A stretch of 64,000 nucleotides of DNA from Sphingobacterium tabacisoli (lineage in GTDB: Bacteria > Bacteroidota > Bacteroidia > Sphingobacteriales > Sphingobacteriaceae), in NCBI RefSeq assembly GCF_017908035.1, contig NZ_JAEQMU010000011.1, forward strand, positions 35,429-99,428, written 5' to 3'. Below are positions 40,255-50,555 of this stretch, one piece after another; the stretch's first letter is position 1; the number at the start of each line of letters is the position of its first letter. The notes beneath the pieces are model-generated. The model was not told the origin of the DNA. It did no database searches and saw only the letters and a program-made list of their open reading frames with translations. A program made the translations under genes and the position numbers.

Positions 40255-43200
40255 TTGAGGAAGTAATTTTAAAATACAAAAGTATCAAAAAAATACTAAA
40301 AATAACGCTAATAACTCTCGCTAGTATCCTTTTGCTAGTTATTCTTGCTGTTTTATCCCTTCAATTTCAGTCCGTACAAACCTATGTCTCAAAGAAGGTG
40401 GCAACCTACCTATCAAACGAGCTGAACAGCGACATTACAATAGACTATGTCTATTTTAAACCATTTTCTTCAATCACTATAAAAGGGCTTGATGTCAAGG
40501 ACAGTAACGGTGTACCAATAGTCGCCGCAAATGAGCTTTCGGCCAATATATCGCTAACGCAAATCTTTAACAATAAAATAGTCGTAGAAGAACTGACCCT
40601 CAAAGAAGGATTTGTTAATATCGAATTGTATAAAGACAGTTCAAATTTCACTTCCATAGCGAATTACTTTAGTCCTAAAAAAGGCACTAAACCTCCGAAA
40701 AAGAAGCAGATTGACTTCCGGCTGGACAAAGCAACGTTTGTAAACAACCATTTTAAATTACGCAACCATAATTTCAAAGGACATAATAAAGGTGTAGATT
40801 TTGCCAATCTAGATATCACCGAATTTTCGGCTGTTTTGGATAAAATTAAAATTGACTCCGTAATAGCGGCGAATATTTCAGGATTTACGCTCCGTGAAAG
40901 GTCAGGTTTATTTATCCAACAGCTGGATGCCTCGGCTTCCTATAGTGCAAAAAAGATGGAGTTTAAAAAACTGCTCTTAAAGACTAATCGTTCAGTCGTA
41001 CAGGATTACGTCTGCTTTGAATACGACAAAATAGGTGATTTCTCGGAATTTATAACTGATGTAAAAATTACGAGTAATCTTAAAAATGCCTCCGTCGATT
41101 CGAAAGATATCGAGTACTTTGCTCCGACCATGCGTTACGTGGTTTTTAAAACCAATGTACACCAGGCATCTCTGAAAGGTACAGTCTCCGATATCGATGC
41201 CCGAAACGTACATCTATCTACAGGGAAAAGCACCGAACTAAAAGGCAATCTCTCGATAAAGGGCCTACCCGATATCGATAAGACACTATTTAAAGTCCAA
41301 CTAGCCAAATTGCAGACATCCCCGAAAGATGTCGAATTGCTCGTTTCGCAACTCGCTAACAGGAAGGAATTTGTTTTACCCAAACAAATACACCAATTCC
41401 AGCAAACAACATTCGAAGGTAGGTTTGACGGATTCTACAACGAGTTTTTGGTTGATGGTAACTTCAACACTGCCCTTGGAAATATTATTACCAAAAGTAA
41501 TATCAACCTAAAAAAGGAACTCAAATATAACGGAAAGCTATCTTCAAAACAGCTGGATGTAGGGAGATTGCTGGCTATTAATACAGTCGGCAATACCGGA
41601 TTCGAACTCGATTTTGAAGGACAGGGTTTAAGTATGGAAGAGCTGCTGTTACAGTTTTCAGGTAAGCTAAGCAACAGTAAGCTACTAAATTATTCCTATA
41701 ATCAAATTTCAGTCAATGCCTCGCTCAAAGATAAAATACTGGAAATAAATGGAGATGTAGCTGACGAAAACCTGATGATAGACTATCAGTCTACTCTCGA
41801 TTGGAAACAGGAATCCCCAAGCTATCTCCTCGATGCAGAGATCCATTATGCCAATCTAAATAAACTCGGTTTTATCAGTAAGGACAGTGTGGCAATACAT
41901 GGTGCTCATATCAACACAAATCTTATTGGGAACTCCTTAAACACACTAACGGGACACCTGGATGCCGCAGCAATCCGACTATCCACCATAAAAGGTGATT
42001 TCAACATTAAGTCGCTCCAATTTAAGGCTGAAGGAACTGAAAGTGACCGCTCGTTAATGCTAAACTCGGATGTATTGGATGCGAAAATGGCTGGAATCAT
42101 TGATCTAAATACCATAGTTCCCTATTTCAAATCGTTGGCTATGCGCTATGCTCCAGCCATAGGTATAGAGACACATCCCTATAATCAGCAAGACTTTAAC
42201 CTAGACATCCATGTCAAATCATTTACACCTATAGCGGCACTATTAGATCCTTCACTCAGTCTGGATGACGGGGCACATCTAAGTGCCATATTCTCCTCAG
42301 AACAATACACTGCCCAATTTGTCGCTTTCAGTCCATCGGTGCTTTATAAAGGGATCAAACTGACCAATCTATCTATTCAGGAGAATGCAGACGACAAGGC
42401 GTTCTCACTCAATTTCCTAGCTGACCGCATGAGTCTAGGCGACAGCACATATATCAACAATGTCTCGATCCGCAATGTACTAGCAAATGACAGTTTACTA
42501 TTCAACGTACGCATGTCTGAGAAGAATGCGATAAACTATCTAGACCTAAACGGGAATATACATTTTGCACATAATGCACCTGCTTATATTAAGTTTAAGC
42601 CCTCCTCTATTATCATCAATAAGGAATCTTGGCAACTCAACGACGATGCTGCAATGCGGGTTTCTAAAGGGAAATTTTATATTGCTAACCTCATCCTAAG
42701 CCAAGCACAGCAACGTATCAAAATGGATGGTATTTTATCTAACGAAAACGACAAAATAAATGTTCAGTTTGATAAATTCAGCCTGATTTCTCTCCATGGT
42801 ATAACGAGCCCATTAGGTATTGAACTCAGTGGCTTTCTGAGTGGCGAAGTCGAAATAACCTCGCTCTTCAAAACACCCTTTGCTTCAAGTAACATAACCA
42901 CAACCCCCATTATATATAATGGTCTACCTATCGGTCAATTGAATCTAAAGGCAGATTTTGACCCTAATATTGGTACGGCAAATGTTGACCTGGCGCTATT
43001 GGATGAGCGAAACAGAGGAGTTAATCTTCAGGGAACCTACAATTTCTACAACGATAATGAACCGCTGAATCTGTCGGGAAAACTCAATGAAACGGATTTA
43101 ATGCTATTTCAGCCCTTTCTCAAAAACCTGGTATCTGATCTACAGGGCAAATCAACTGCAGATATCAATATCAAAGGGACATTCAAAAACCCGAAAATAA

Positions 43201-44681
43201 CGGGGGTAGGACGTTTTAGCAATACTCAATTTGTGGTCAACTACCTCAAAACGCGTTATTATGTAGACAATCAAATGGCAATGGTGGAAAACAATGCGAT
43301 TATGTTGCAGAATCTACAAATCCGGGACAGCAAAAATCAGGTCGCTACTGCAAATGGCATCATCAACCTTTCTAAATTAGCTTCGCCTTATATTGATGTC
43401 GATGTCAATGGAACGAACTTTATGATTTTGAATACGACCTATAAGGATAACAATCAATACTACGGTACGGCGCATGCTACAGGGTCATTCCGCTTTAAAG
43501 GCTACACCTCGGCTATTGACATTGATATTAGTGCAAAATCGGAGAAAGGAACGGTACTCACCATTCCATTCAATAGCGCTATGACGGTGTCCGATAGTGA
43601 TTTTATCTATTTCATCAGCAAAGACTCCACAGAAAACGAAAAACAACAGCGTAAATCATTGTTTAAGGGAATAACGATGAATATGAACCTCAGTCTAACA
43701 GCGGACGCTGAAATCAACCTGCAGACGAATCCAGGCTCGCTAAAAGGAAATGGAGTGGGAGAAATTGGCATGAAGATAACGTCGCTGGGAGATTTCGAAA
43801 TGTTTGGCGACTATACGGTCAATACCGGTAAATTCCACTTTACAGCTCAAGACTTTATCAACAAATACTTTGACATTAAAGAGGGAGGGACTATCCGCTG
43901 GACAGGTAACCCAAGTGAAGCAAACATAAACCTAACAGCAATATACCAGCAACGAACGGCTATCGGACCACTCTACAATGCTGCCGGAAGAACCGGAGAT
44001 GATGAACGGGTACTCGCACAGGCGGATATGCTGATCAAAGGCACGTTAGAGCAACCGGACATTACTTTCGACCTTAATTTCCCGCAGAACCCTTATATAA
44101 AAGATCAGCTGCAGAGCTATTTAAGTGACATCAATAATGTCAACCAACAGTCACTAAGTCTAATTGTGAGACGTAGTTTTACGCCCAACTCGACGAGTGA
44201 AATTGGAAAGGAGGTCAATAGTACTTTACTGTCTGCAGGGACAGAGATAGCATTCAACCAGCTGAACAATATTATCTCTCAATCGCTCAATGTAAATTTC
44301 TTTGATCTAAACATCCGGTCTTTCAATGATGCATCCGCTTCGGTAAGGCTATTGAACGACCGCCTCATTCTAACGGGAGGGATTACAGATCGGACCAACT
44401 ATCAAGCCAATGACCTTACCTTCTTTAGAGAAGGAATAACTACAGATGCAGAGCTGACCTATAAGTTACGCAAGGACGGTAATCTTATCTTGAGAGCATA
44501 TAATAGACCGTACACACGAAACTTTCTGATACGGATGAACGAAGGAGAGTATATCAGTGCCTTTGGGGTGGTATACCGTCAGGAGTTTGACACATTCCAG
44601 GAATTCTGGAAAAAAATGTGGAACTGGGGCTACCGTAAGGAGCAAAACCCGAAAGAAGAAACGAAGAAAAAAGATAAGTAG
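40248..44681 (+). CDS. tamB: TamB-like translocation/assembly module protein
   Basis: 1477 residues. One N-terminal membrane anchor (about 16-38, LITLASILLLVILAVL) is followed by a very long beta-rich AsmA/DUF490-type region and a C-terminal TamB domain (about 1100-1460, with GEIGMKITSLGDFEMFGDY and FNLPQ-type ILNFP patterns, read here as FDLNFPQNPY). Such proteins bridge inner and outer membranes in lipid transport or in assembly of outer-membrane proteins. No ATG is available: the first in-frame start is TTG at 40248. ATT at 40266, just after GAGGAAG, is an alternative. Confidence 0.88.
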   Translation: MPFEEVILKYKSIKKILKITLITLASILLLVILAVLSLQFQSVQTYVSKKVATYLSNELNSDITIDYVYFKPFSSITIKGLDVKDSNGVPIVAANELSANISLTQIFNNKIVVEELTLKEGFVNIELYKDSSNFTSIANYFSPKKGTKPPKKKQIDFRLDKATFVNNHFKLRNHNFKGHNKGVDFANLDITEFSAVLDKIKIDSVIAANISGFTLRERSGLFIQQLDASASYSAKKMEFKKLLLKTNRSVVQDYVCFEYDKIGDFSEFITDVKITSNLKNASVDSKDIEYFAPTMRYVVFKTNVHQASLKGTVSDIDARNVHLSTGKSTELKGNLSIKGLPDIDKTLFKVQLAKLQTSPKDVELLVSQLANRKEFVLPKQIHQFQQTTFEGRFDGFYNEFLVDGNFNTALGNIITKSNINLKKELKYNGKLSSKQLDVGRLLAINTVGNTGFELDFEGQGLSMEELLLQFSGKLSNSKLLNYSYNQISVNASLKDKILEINGDVADENLMIDYQSTLDWKQESPSYLLDAEIHYANLNKLGFISKDSVAIHGAHINTNLIGNSLNTLTGHLDAAAIRLSTIKGDFNIKSLQFKAEGTESDRSLMLNSDVLDAKMAGIIDLNTIVPYFKSLAMRYAPAIGIETHPYNQQDFNLDIHVKSFTPIAALLDPSLSLDDGAHLSAIFSSEQYTAQFVAFSPSVLYKGIKLTNLSIQENADDKAFSLNFLADRMSLGDSTYINNVSIRNVLANDSLLFNVRMSEKNAINYLDLNGNIHFAHNAPAYIKFKPSSIIINKESWQLNDDAAMRVSKGKFYIANLILSQAQQRIKMDGILSNENDKINVQFDKFSLISLHGITSPLGIELSGFLSGEVEITSLFKTPFASSNITTTPIIYNGLPIGQLNLKADFDPNIGTANVDLALLDERNRGVNLQGTYNFYNDNEPLNLSGKLNETDLMLFQPFLKNLVSDLQGKSTADINIKGTFKNPKITGVGRFSNTQFVVNYLKTRYYVDNQMAMVENNAIMLQNLQIRDSKNQVATANGIINLSKLASPYIDVDVNGTNFMILNTTYKDNNQYYGTAHATGSFRFKGYTSAIDIDISAKSEKGTVLTIPFNSAMTVSDSDFIYFISKDSTENEKQQRKSLFKGITMNMNLSLTADAEINLQTNPGSLKGNGVGEIGMKITSLGDFEMFGDYTVNTGKFHFTAQDFINKYFDIKEGGTIRWTGNPSEANINLTAIYQQRTAIGPLYNAAGRTGDDERVLAQADMLIKGTLEQPDITFDLNFPQNPYIKDQLQSYLSDINNVNQQSLSLIVRRSFTPNSTSEIGKEVNSTLLSAGTEIAFNQLNNIISQSLNVNFFDLNIRSFNDASASVRLLNDRLILTGGITDRTNYQANDLTFFREGITTDAELTYKLRKDGNLILRAYNRPYTRNFLIRMNEGEYISAFGVVYRQEFDTFQEFWKKMWNWGYRKEQNPKEETKKKDK

Positions 44682-44689
44682 CGCTTGGC

Positions 44690-47446
44690 TTAGCGCCAAA
44701 TACTGACAGCCTGTACTTTATTCTCTTCTGCAAATTGATTAGCTAGAGCATTAAACCGCGATCTCAACAAAATCTGTCTACCAGCAAAGGTTTTCGTATA
44801 ATATAGATCTGCTTTACCTACCTGCTGCTGCCAATTATTCAAGAAATCGGTAGCCAATGCCGTTTTTTTACCCAAGGCTACCGGTACAGCATGATAGTCT
44901 TGCTGATTGAAAAGGCCCCATACCTTACTCTTTCTTACGATGATAAATCGAGGCTCATCAACAGGGTTGACAATTTCTTGGATCATCTGAATAAAGCGAG
45001 ATTGCTCATAAGCCGTCCCACCCCCCATATGACAATAGACATTACCATTTTCATCTCCAAAAGTCAGCACCTTCAGTTGGTCAATCGGAGTATGAAACAG
45101 TTGGGCCTTACATACGGTCATTAATAGCGCATTCCCGATTTGATAGATGTCCTTGGTGATGTCTCTGTACTTGCGGTAATACTGAAAAGACCGGACAGTC
45201 TGTCTTCCATAGAAAACTGTCGCTACTCCAAACATTCCCATTATAGCATAGCCTGCTGATTGTCCTGGGCTTATTCTCATAAATTTGCCTAAAACCTGAG
45301 TTGAGGTCTCCATAAAGAACAATAATGAGCTGCCTAACCCGACAAGCATATTATTGATATACTTCTTCATTGAGGCTGTCTTGGTCTGTTGATAGCTTGC
45401 CCCTTCAGCATAAGGAATCCAGACCTCTTCGACGAGCCGTGTTCCTTTGCGCATACCTTCCTGCCAACGTATCGCTAGTCGCGAACGGTTTCTAGCCAGG
45501 TCGAAAAGTCTGGTATTATAGGCCTGCACAGTGCTATCCGTGTATAATTCTGGCAGTTGGAGCCTATCTTTTCCATTCTCTATGCTGGAAATTTCATACT
45601 CCGAAATACCTACAAAATTCTTAAAGCGACGTTTCATCAGCGACAAATCACTGCCCCCACGCCTCGAAGTAGGATCTAATGCCGCGATGTGCCAAATATT
45701 ACTGGTTTTGTCTGGCATATCCTTTTTAGAGCGTATAGCTCGTCCACGCATCTGGTTGGATAATACGTAAGAGCCCACGAAACTAGCTAAAATCAAACTG
45801 TTGATCGCTGGGGCATCCCAGCCCTCTCCCAGTAAGGATTTGGTGCCAATCAGAACTTCAATCTCTCCGCTTTCAAATAGTGCTGTGACAATCCGTAACG
45901 CTTTCCCTTTTGTTCCCTCTCCTAGAATAACTTCCACATAATCCATATCGAATGCTAAGGATACCCAATGTACGTGTTCCCAAGCTAACGCCTGGGCCAA
46001 CTTTTCAAATCCCCCCATTATACTTCGAGGTAGAATGATCAGTGTCCCGGTTAGAACGGCTATTTTTTTTCCTGCGGTGTTCTTTCTCCGGAGTTGCTCA
46101 AATATGGGGACCACGCCTATTTTTGTTAGTGGTAAAGTGTTGATCGCATCAGCAGTGAGGAATTCTCTTCGGATATAATCCGTCAAAATGACTTGCCGTA
46201 GATTCTTTCTTAATGTATTAAATTCAAGTTCAACAATATCTTCGATGGCTTGAAGTTTATGAACCGACATGGCTAAATCCTTTGTCAGCTTCTCGTTGTC
46301 TTCAAAACGAACAGTCTTTCGCTCCAGTAAACCGACTCGTTTCAATTTTCGCGCTAGTGATTTTCGATGTGCATCATAATGGCTCCCAAAGAAAACATCC
46401 TCTTCAGACAGATAAAAAGAGAGGAGTTCTTGCATCCACTCTGGAGTAAGTCGAGGTATTTTTAACTTCTCCTCTACTGTTTCTTTTCTTTTGAGTTCTC
46501 CGATGCCCAATATTTCTAAATGTGATGGATATATGCCCACTCCCTTGTGATGGAGATAAACAAGACATGCTGAATAATGGGATAGATGGGCATACAATAG
46601 CTCTTGATTCGCCATCGGGTCTAGCCAAAACGGGTGACTATACATCGCTTCGAAAAGTATCGGATCGGCCAACAATTGTGTTAATGCCTGGGCGCTTGTA
46701 TCCCGGAAGGCCGCTAATTCTTCTTTAACCTTTGCGTCTGCTTGACACAAATAAAGATAGTCTTGATGTAAGCAGAGATCTCCCTCTTGAATCAGCTCTG
46801 GCACAGAAATTTCGGCATCTACAGGCCCATTGAGTTCAATATAACGGGCCCATTCATTTGGACTCACATCATAGGGCGGTGTAGCAGTCAAACCAACAAT
46901 TTTAGGTTTGATTGCATTTTTCACTTTAGAGAGCGTTTTCCACCATTCACTTTTCAAATGATGGGCTTCATCCACAACAATGGTCTTTACACCCGCAGCC
47001 TTGAGACCCTGAACGACCTTACCGAGATTCAGAAAGTTTGATTTCTTACGCTCAATGACGTCATACTCGTGTGTGTAGTCTACGACTATTAGCTCTTCTT
47101 TTTTATTGTCACAAGCGGCATGCAAACTTTGATAAGTGGCAACTGTAATTAGTTTTGGTTCGTGTATATTACAAGTAATCCAATCGGGCTCATTATCTTC
47201 CTGTAGGAACAACTCGCAAAAACGTTGAATCCACTGATTTCGGATAGCAATAGTAGGGGCTAGTATTAAAGTAGGAGCTCCAATTCGTAACATAACCTCT
47301 AGGCCCAGAACAGTTTTCCCTGATCCAGGTGGGGCTATCACATGAAGATGTTCATCACTTAGATGCTCATCCAATGCATCCAAAACACGTTTTTGATAAC
47401 TTCTCCAAGGGTATTTAAATTGTATTCTATCAAAAAAAACAGACAT
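44690..47446 (-). CDS. Large SF2 helicase with a C-terminal membrane-segment module
   Basis: 918 residues. The N-terminal half is a DEAH-type SF2 helicase: Q-like PWRSYQKRVLD, Walker A APPGSGKT (about 40), LILAPTIAIRNQW (Ia), VVDEAHHLKSEW (II), GLTATPP (III), then in the second RecA lobe LIGTKSLLGEGWDAPAIN (V) and SNQMRGRAIR (VI, about 560). After about residue 690 come two hydrophobic segments (LVGLGSSLLFFME, AGYAIMGMFGVATVFYG), then a 160-residue soluble C-terminal domain (KVLTFGDENGNVYCHMGGGT, ADLYYTKTFAGRQILLRSR). I do not recognise the C-terminal module. It is a single gene between tamB and tex. Confidence 0.8.
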   Translation of the reverse strand: MSVFFDRIQFKYPWRSYQKRVLDALDEHLSDEHLHVIAPPGSGKTVLGLEVMLRIGAPTLILAPTIAIRNQWIQRFCELFLQEDNEPDWITCNIHEPKLITVATYQSLHAACDNKKEELIVVDYTHEYDVIERKKSNFLNLGKVVQGLKAAGVKTIVVDEAHHLKSEWWKTLSKVKNAIKPKIVGLTATPPYDVSPNEWARYIELNGPVDAEISVPELIQEGDLCLHQDYLYLCQADAKVKEELAAFRDTSAQALTQLLADPILFEAMYSHPFWLDPMANQELLYAHLSHYSACLVYLHHKGVGIYPSHLEILGIGELKRKETVEEKLKIPRLTPEWMQELLSFYLSEEDVFFGSHYDAHRKSLARKLKRVGLLERKTVRFEDNEKLTKDLAMSVHKLQAIEDIVELEFNTLRKNLRQVILTDYIRREFLTADAINTLPLTKIGVVPIFEQLRRKNTAGKKIAVLTGTLIILPRSIMGGFEKLAQALAWEHVHWVSLAFDMDYVEVILGEGTKGKALRIVTALFESGEIEVLIGTKSLLGEGWDAPAINSLILASFVGSYVLSNQMRGRAIRSKKDMPDKTSNIWHIAALDPTSRRGGSDLSLMKRRFKNFVGISEYEISSIENGKDRLQLPELYTDSTVQAYNTRLFDLARNRSRLAIRWQEGMRKGTRLVEEVWIPYAEGASYQQTKTASMKKYINNMLVGLGSSLLFFMETSTQVLGKFMRISPGQSAGYAIMGMFGVATVFYGRQTVRSFQYYRKYRDITKDIYQIGNALLMTVCKAQLFHTPIDQLKVLTFGDENGNVYCHMGGGTAYEQSRFIQMIQEIVNPVDEPRFIIVRKSKVWGLFNQQDYHAVPVALGKKTALATDFLNNWQQQVGKADLYYTKTFAGRQILLRSRFNALANQFAEENKVQAVSIWR

Positions 47447-47564
47447 AAACTAACTATACAATTTTAGTAGACACTTCAATTCATAACTCGAACAGGCGAA
47501 CAATTGTAAGGGTAACACGAAACAAACAATACTTTCCTCATACACTGAATCATAAACTAAAATA

Positions 47565-47594
47565 TAAAAGCTCTCCATCTGGAGAGCTTTTATT
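47565..47594. terminator. Terminator between tex and helicase genes
   Basis: ATAAAAGCTCTCCA-TC-TGGAGAGCTTTTAT, nearly perfect and symmetrical. It ends the tex transcript, which is leftward. Confidence 0.85.
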
Positions 47595-47595
47595 G

Positions 47596-49815
47596 TTATT
47601 TAAATTTACTAGCCAATGCAGCCAGCTTAGAGGCCATATCCGTCTCAGGAGCTTTCTGTTCTCTTTTATCTGTACGTTTGCGAGGGGCTTTGTCTTCTGT
47701 TTTCATAGACAAGCCAATACGGTTACGCTGCTCGTCAACTTCGGTAACTGTTACCATAACGCTCTGTTGTACTTTTACAATCTCATGTGGATCTGACACA
47801 AAGTGATTGGCCAACTGGCTGAGATGTACGAGACCATCCTGGTGTACGCCGATATCTACAAATGCGCCAAAATTGGTAATATTAGTAACGATTCCAGGTA
47901 ATTTCATACCGACTTTAAGATCCTTGATCGCATTTACACCTTCTGTAAAAGAAAATGCTTCAAATTGCTCGCGTGGATCCAATCCTGGTTTGGCAAGTTC
48001 TGCTAGAATATCATTTAAGGTCGGTAGACCTACCTCATCACTAATGTATTTTTTTAGATCGATACGCTTTCTCAGCTGTGCATCGGTCATCAACTCCCCA
48101 ACCTCTACACCTAAATCTTTGGCCATCTGCTCGACGAGATTATACCGTTCAGGATGTACTGCTGATGAGTCTAGAGGGTGCTGTCCATTACGGATACGTA
48201 AGAAACCTGCAGCTTGTTCAAATGCTTTATCTCCCAAACGTGGTACTTTTTTGAGCTCACGTCTAGAGCCGAAAGGGCCATTCTCTTTTCTATAGTTTAC
48301 AATCTGCTGCGCCAACGATGGGCCTAAGCCAGAGATATACGCCAAAATCTGTTTTGAGGCAGTATTCAATTCTACGCCTACTGCATTAACACAGGAAATA
48401 ACAGTATCGTCCAAGGCCGATTGTAACTTATTCTGATCTACGTCATGTTGATACTGTCCGACACCAATTGATTTAGGATCTATCTTAACCAGCTCTGCCA
48501 AAGGATCCATTAGTCGTCGTCCGATAGATACGGCTCCGCGCACGGTTACATCATAGTCAGGAAACTCTTCGCGGGCTGTCTCTGATGCAGAATAAATAGA
48601 TGCTCCACTTTCATTGACCATCACTAGGGTCACGCCAGACAAATTAAGTTTGCGAACGAAATCTTCAGTCTCACGGCCAGCAGTCCCATTGCCTATTGCA
48701 ATAGCTTCGACATCGTATTTACGAACCAAATGTTGTACTGTTTTCTCCGCTTCGATACTTCCGCCAGCTCCGGTATGTGGGAAAATAGCGGTATTTTCCA
48801 ATAGGTTGCCCTGCGCATCCAATACCACCGTCTTACATCCCGTACGGAATCCTGGATCTATCGCCAATAGGCGCTTCTGTCCCAACGGTGCGGCTAATAA
48901 TAGTTGTCTTACATTGTCTGCAAAAACTTTGATAGCCTCCTCGTCTGCCTTTTGGCGGGTCAACACCCGGACCTCAGTCTCCATAGATGGTTTCAACAAA
49001 CGCTTATAACCATCTAACAAAGCTAACTCCACTTGTTTAGAGGCTTCATTATTACCTTTAATATATATCTTTTCTACACGAGGTAATATTTCTTGTTCAT
49101 CGACTTCGATATCGAGATAAAGCAATTCTTCTTTTTCACCACGACGCATAGCTAGGACACGATGTGAGGGCGCACTGCTCAAAGATTCATTCCATTCGAA
49201 ATAATCCTTATACTTCAATGCCTGCTCTTCTTTACCTGGCACAACACGGGAGACAAAATGTCCTTTATCCAAAAACAACTTACGTACACCTGCCCTTACT
49301 TCAGCATCTTCTGCGATGGTCTCTGCGATTATATCTCTAGCCCCAGCAAAGGCTTCTTCGACAGTATTAACACCAAGCTCCGCATTGATATATTGTTCGG
49401 CCTTTGCCTCGATATCGCCAGCTAATTGCTCCAGTAAAAAATCCGCCAGAGGCTGTAAACCTTTTTCCCGAGCCATTGATGCTCTAGTTTTGCGCTTCGG
49501 CTTGTAGGGTAAGTAGATATCCTCCAAAGCGGCCATAGTACCCACCGCATTGATCTGCTGTGCGAGCTCAGGAGTGAGCTTACCTTGGTCATCAATAGAT
49601 TTCAAAACAGCTTCCCTACGCTTATCCAAATCACGTAATTGTTGAATGCGATCACGAATAGCAGTGATCTGCACCTCATCTAGACTACCTGTTAACTCTT
49701 TTCGATAGCGTGAAATAAAGGGGATAGTAGCGCCTTCATCCAAAAGCTCGATAGTTGTTCTTACCTGTCGATCAGTGAGTGACAGCTCATTCGAAATAAT
49801 AATTTCGTGTAACAT
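47596..49815 (-). CDS. tex: Tex family RNA-binding transcription accessory protein
   Basis: 739 residues with the Tex order: N-terminal helical domain (SLTDRQVRTTIELLDEGATI), central YqgF-like RNase H fold (LLAIDPGFRTGCKTVVLD), helix-hairpin-helix region (AYISGLGPSLAQQIVNYR) and a C-terminal S1 RNA-binding domain from about residue 635 (GIVTNITNFGAFVDIGVH), with a short Lys-rich tail. Tex binds nucleic acids and helps transcription or RNA quality control. Normal length, intact motifs. Confidence 0.95.
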   Translation of the reverse strand: MLHEIIISNELSLTDRQVRTTIELLDEGATIPFISRYRKELTGSLDEVQITAIRDRIQQLRDLDKRREAVLKSIDDQGKLTPELAQQINAVGTMAALEDIYLPYKPKRKTRASMAREKGLQPLADFLLEQLAGDIEAKAEQYINAELGVNTVEEAFAGARDIIAETIAEDAEVRAGVRKLFLDKGHFVSRVVPGKEEQALKYKDYFEWNESLSSAPSHRVLAMRRGEKEELLYLDIEVDEQEILPRVEKIYIKGNNEASKQVELALLDGYKRLLKPSMETEVRVLTRQKADEEAIKVFADNVRQLLLAAPLGQKRLLAIDPGFRTGCKTVVLDAQGNLLENTAIFPHTGAGGSIEAEKTVQHLVRKYDVEAIAIGNGTAGRETEDFVRKLNLSGVTLVMVNESGASIYSASETAREEFPDYDVTVRGAVSIGRRLMDPLAELVKIDPKSIGVGQYQHDVDQNKLQSALDDTVISCVNAVGVELNTASKQILAYISGLGPSLAQQIVNYRKENGPFGSRRELKKVPRLGDKAFEQAAGFLRIRNGQHPLDSSAVHPERYNLVEQMAKDLGVEVGELMTDAQLRKRIDLKKYISDEVGLPTLNDILAELAKPGLDPREQFEAFSFTEGVNAIKDLKVGMKLPGIVTNITNFGAFVDIGVHQDGLVHLSQLANHFVSDPHEIVKVQQSVMVTVTEVDEQRNRIGLSMKTEDKAPRKRTDKREQKAPETDMASKLAALASKFK

Positions 49816-49842
49816 AAATTGGGAATAATCAAATAAGAAAGA

Positions 49843-49875
49843 GAAAGCTGTTGAACCTATGTTTCAACAGCTTTC
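49843..49875 (-). terminator. Terminator after tatA
   Basis: Stem GAAAGCTGTTGAA / TTCAACAGCTTTC (13 bp) with a 7-base loop; on the minus strand it is followed by a T-rich run (TTTCTTTCTT). Confidence 0.75.
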
Positions 49876-49897
49876 CATATAATTAAAATGTGTGTTC

Positions 49898-50419
49898 TTA
49901 AGCTTGTCTTGAAGGAGAGTTTGTTGCTGAAGATTCTTCTTCGCCGTTTTTAGATTGTCCTTCTTTTGTTTCTACAGACTCTACCGTAGTATCTTCGCTG
50001 GAAACATGGTCATTGTAACCATACTTATAGTATTCGGTATCATCAACGAGATGACCACCAGGATTGTGCTGGTAAGTGTTCTCCGGAGCGGAAAACTGTG
50101 GAAATTTCTTTTCGCCCTCAGTTTCGGCAATAGTCTGATCTTCCGAAGAGCCTTCAGCTGTATTTACAACTGTATCTTCTGTCTTGGGAACATTTGTTTG
50201 AGGCTTATCTTCGACTGTAACATCTAAATCCTTTTCAAAATTATTGATTTGATCTGAAATCTCTCTTTTTATTCCCTCAGAAGCGTCTTTAAACTCACGA
50301 ATACCTTTTCCTAGGCCTCTAGCTAACTCTGGTAATTTCTTTCCTCCGAATAATAATAGTATTACGATTACTATTAAAATCATCTCCTGCGTACCAATAT
50401 TCAAAAATGCTAATGTCAT
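49898..50419 (-). CDS. tatA: Sec-independent translocase TatA/TatE
   Basis: 173 residues. An N-terminal membrane helix (about 12-25) with the TatA hinge and amphipathic helix (LLLFGGKKLPELARGLGKGI) is followed by an unusually long acidic tail (residues 50-173) rich in Glu, Thr and Asn, low in complexity. TatA forms the pore of the twin-arginine export system with TatC, which is encoded elsewhere. The tail is longer than in Escherichia coli TatA (about 90 residues) and its role is unclear. Confidence 0.9.
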   Translation of the reverse strand: MTLAFLNIGTQEMILIVIVILLLFGGKKLPELARGLGKGIREFKDASEGIKREISDQINNFEKDLDVTVEDKPQTNVPKTEDTVVNTAEGSSEDQTIAETEGEKKFPQFSAPENTYQHNPGGHLVDDTEYYKYGYNDHVSSEDTTVESVETKEGQSKNGEEESSATNSPSRQA

Positions 50420-50529
50420 AACGTTAAAACTTTAGAAAAGCTAAGGTAAGTGTATTATCTTTTTACATCAATAGCTAGTTGTAATTATTTAGACACATTC
50501 ACCAGCATATTTTTCCCTTTAAACTTTTG

Positions 50530-50537
50530 TACCTTTG
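50530..50537 (+). promoter_or_regulatory. -7 promoter element of the MATE gene
   Basis: TACCTTTG, perfect TAnnTTTG match, ending 18 bases before the ATG at 50556. It overlaps the alternative TTG start at 50535, so the ATG is preferred. Confidence 0.5.
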
Positions 50538-50555
50538 CAGACTAGTTCAAAAAAT

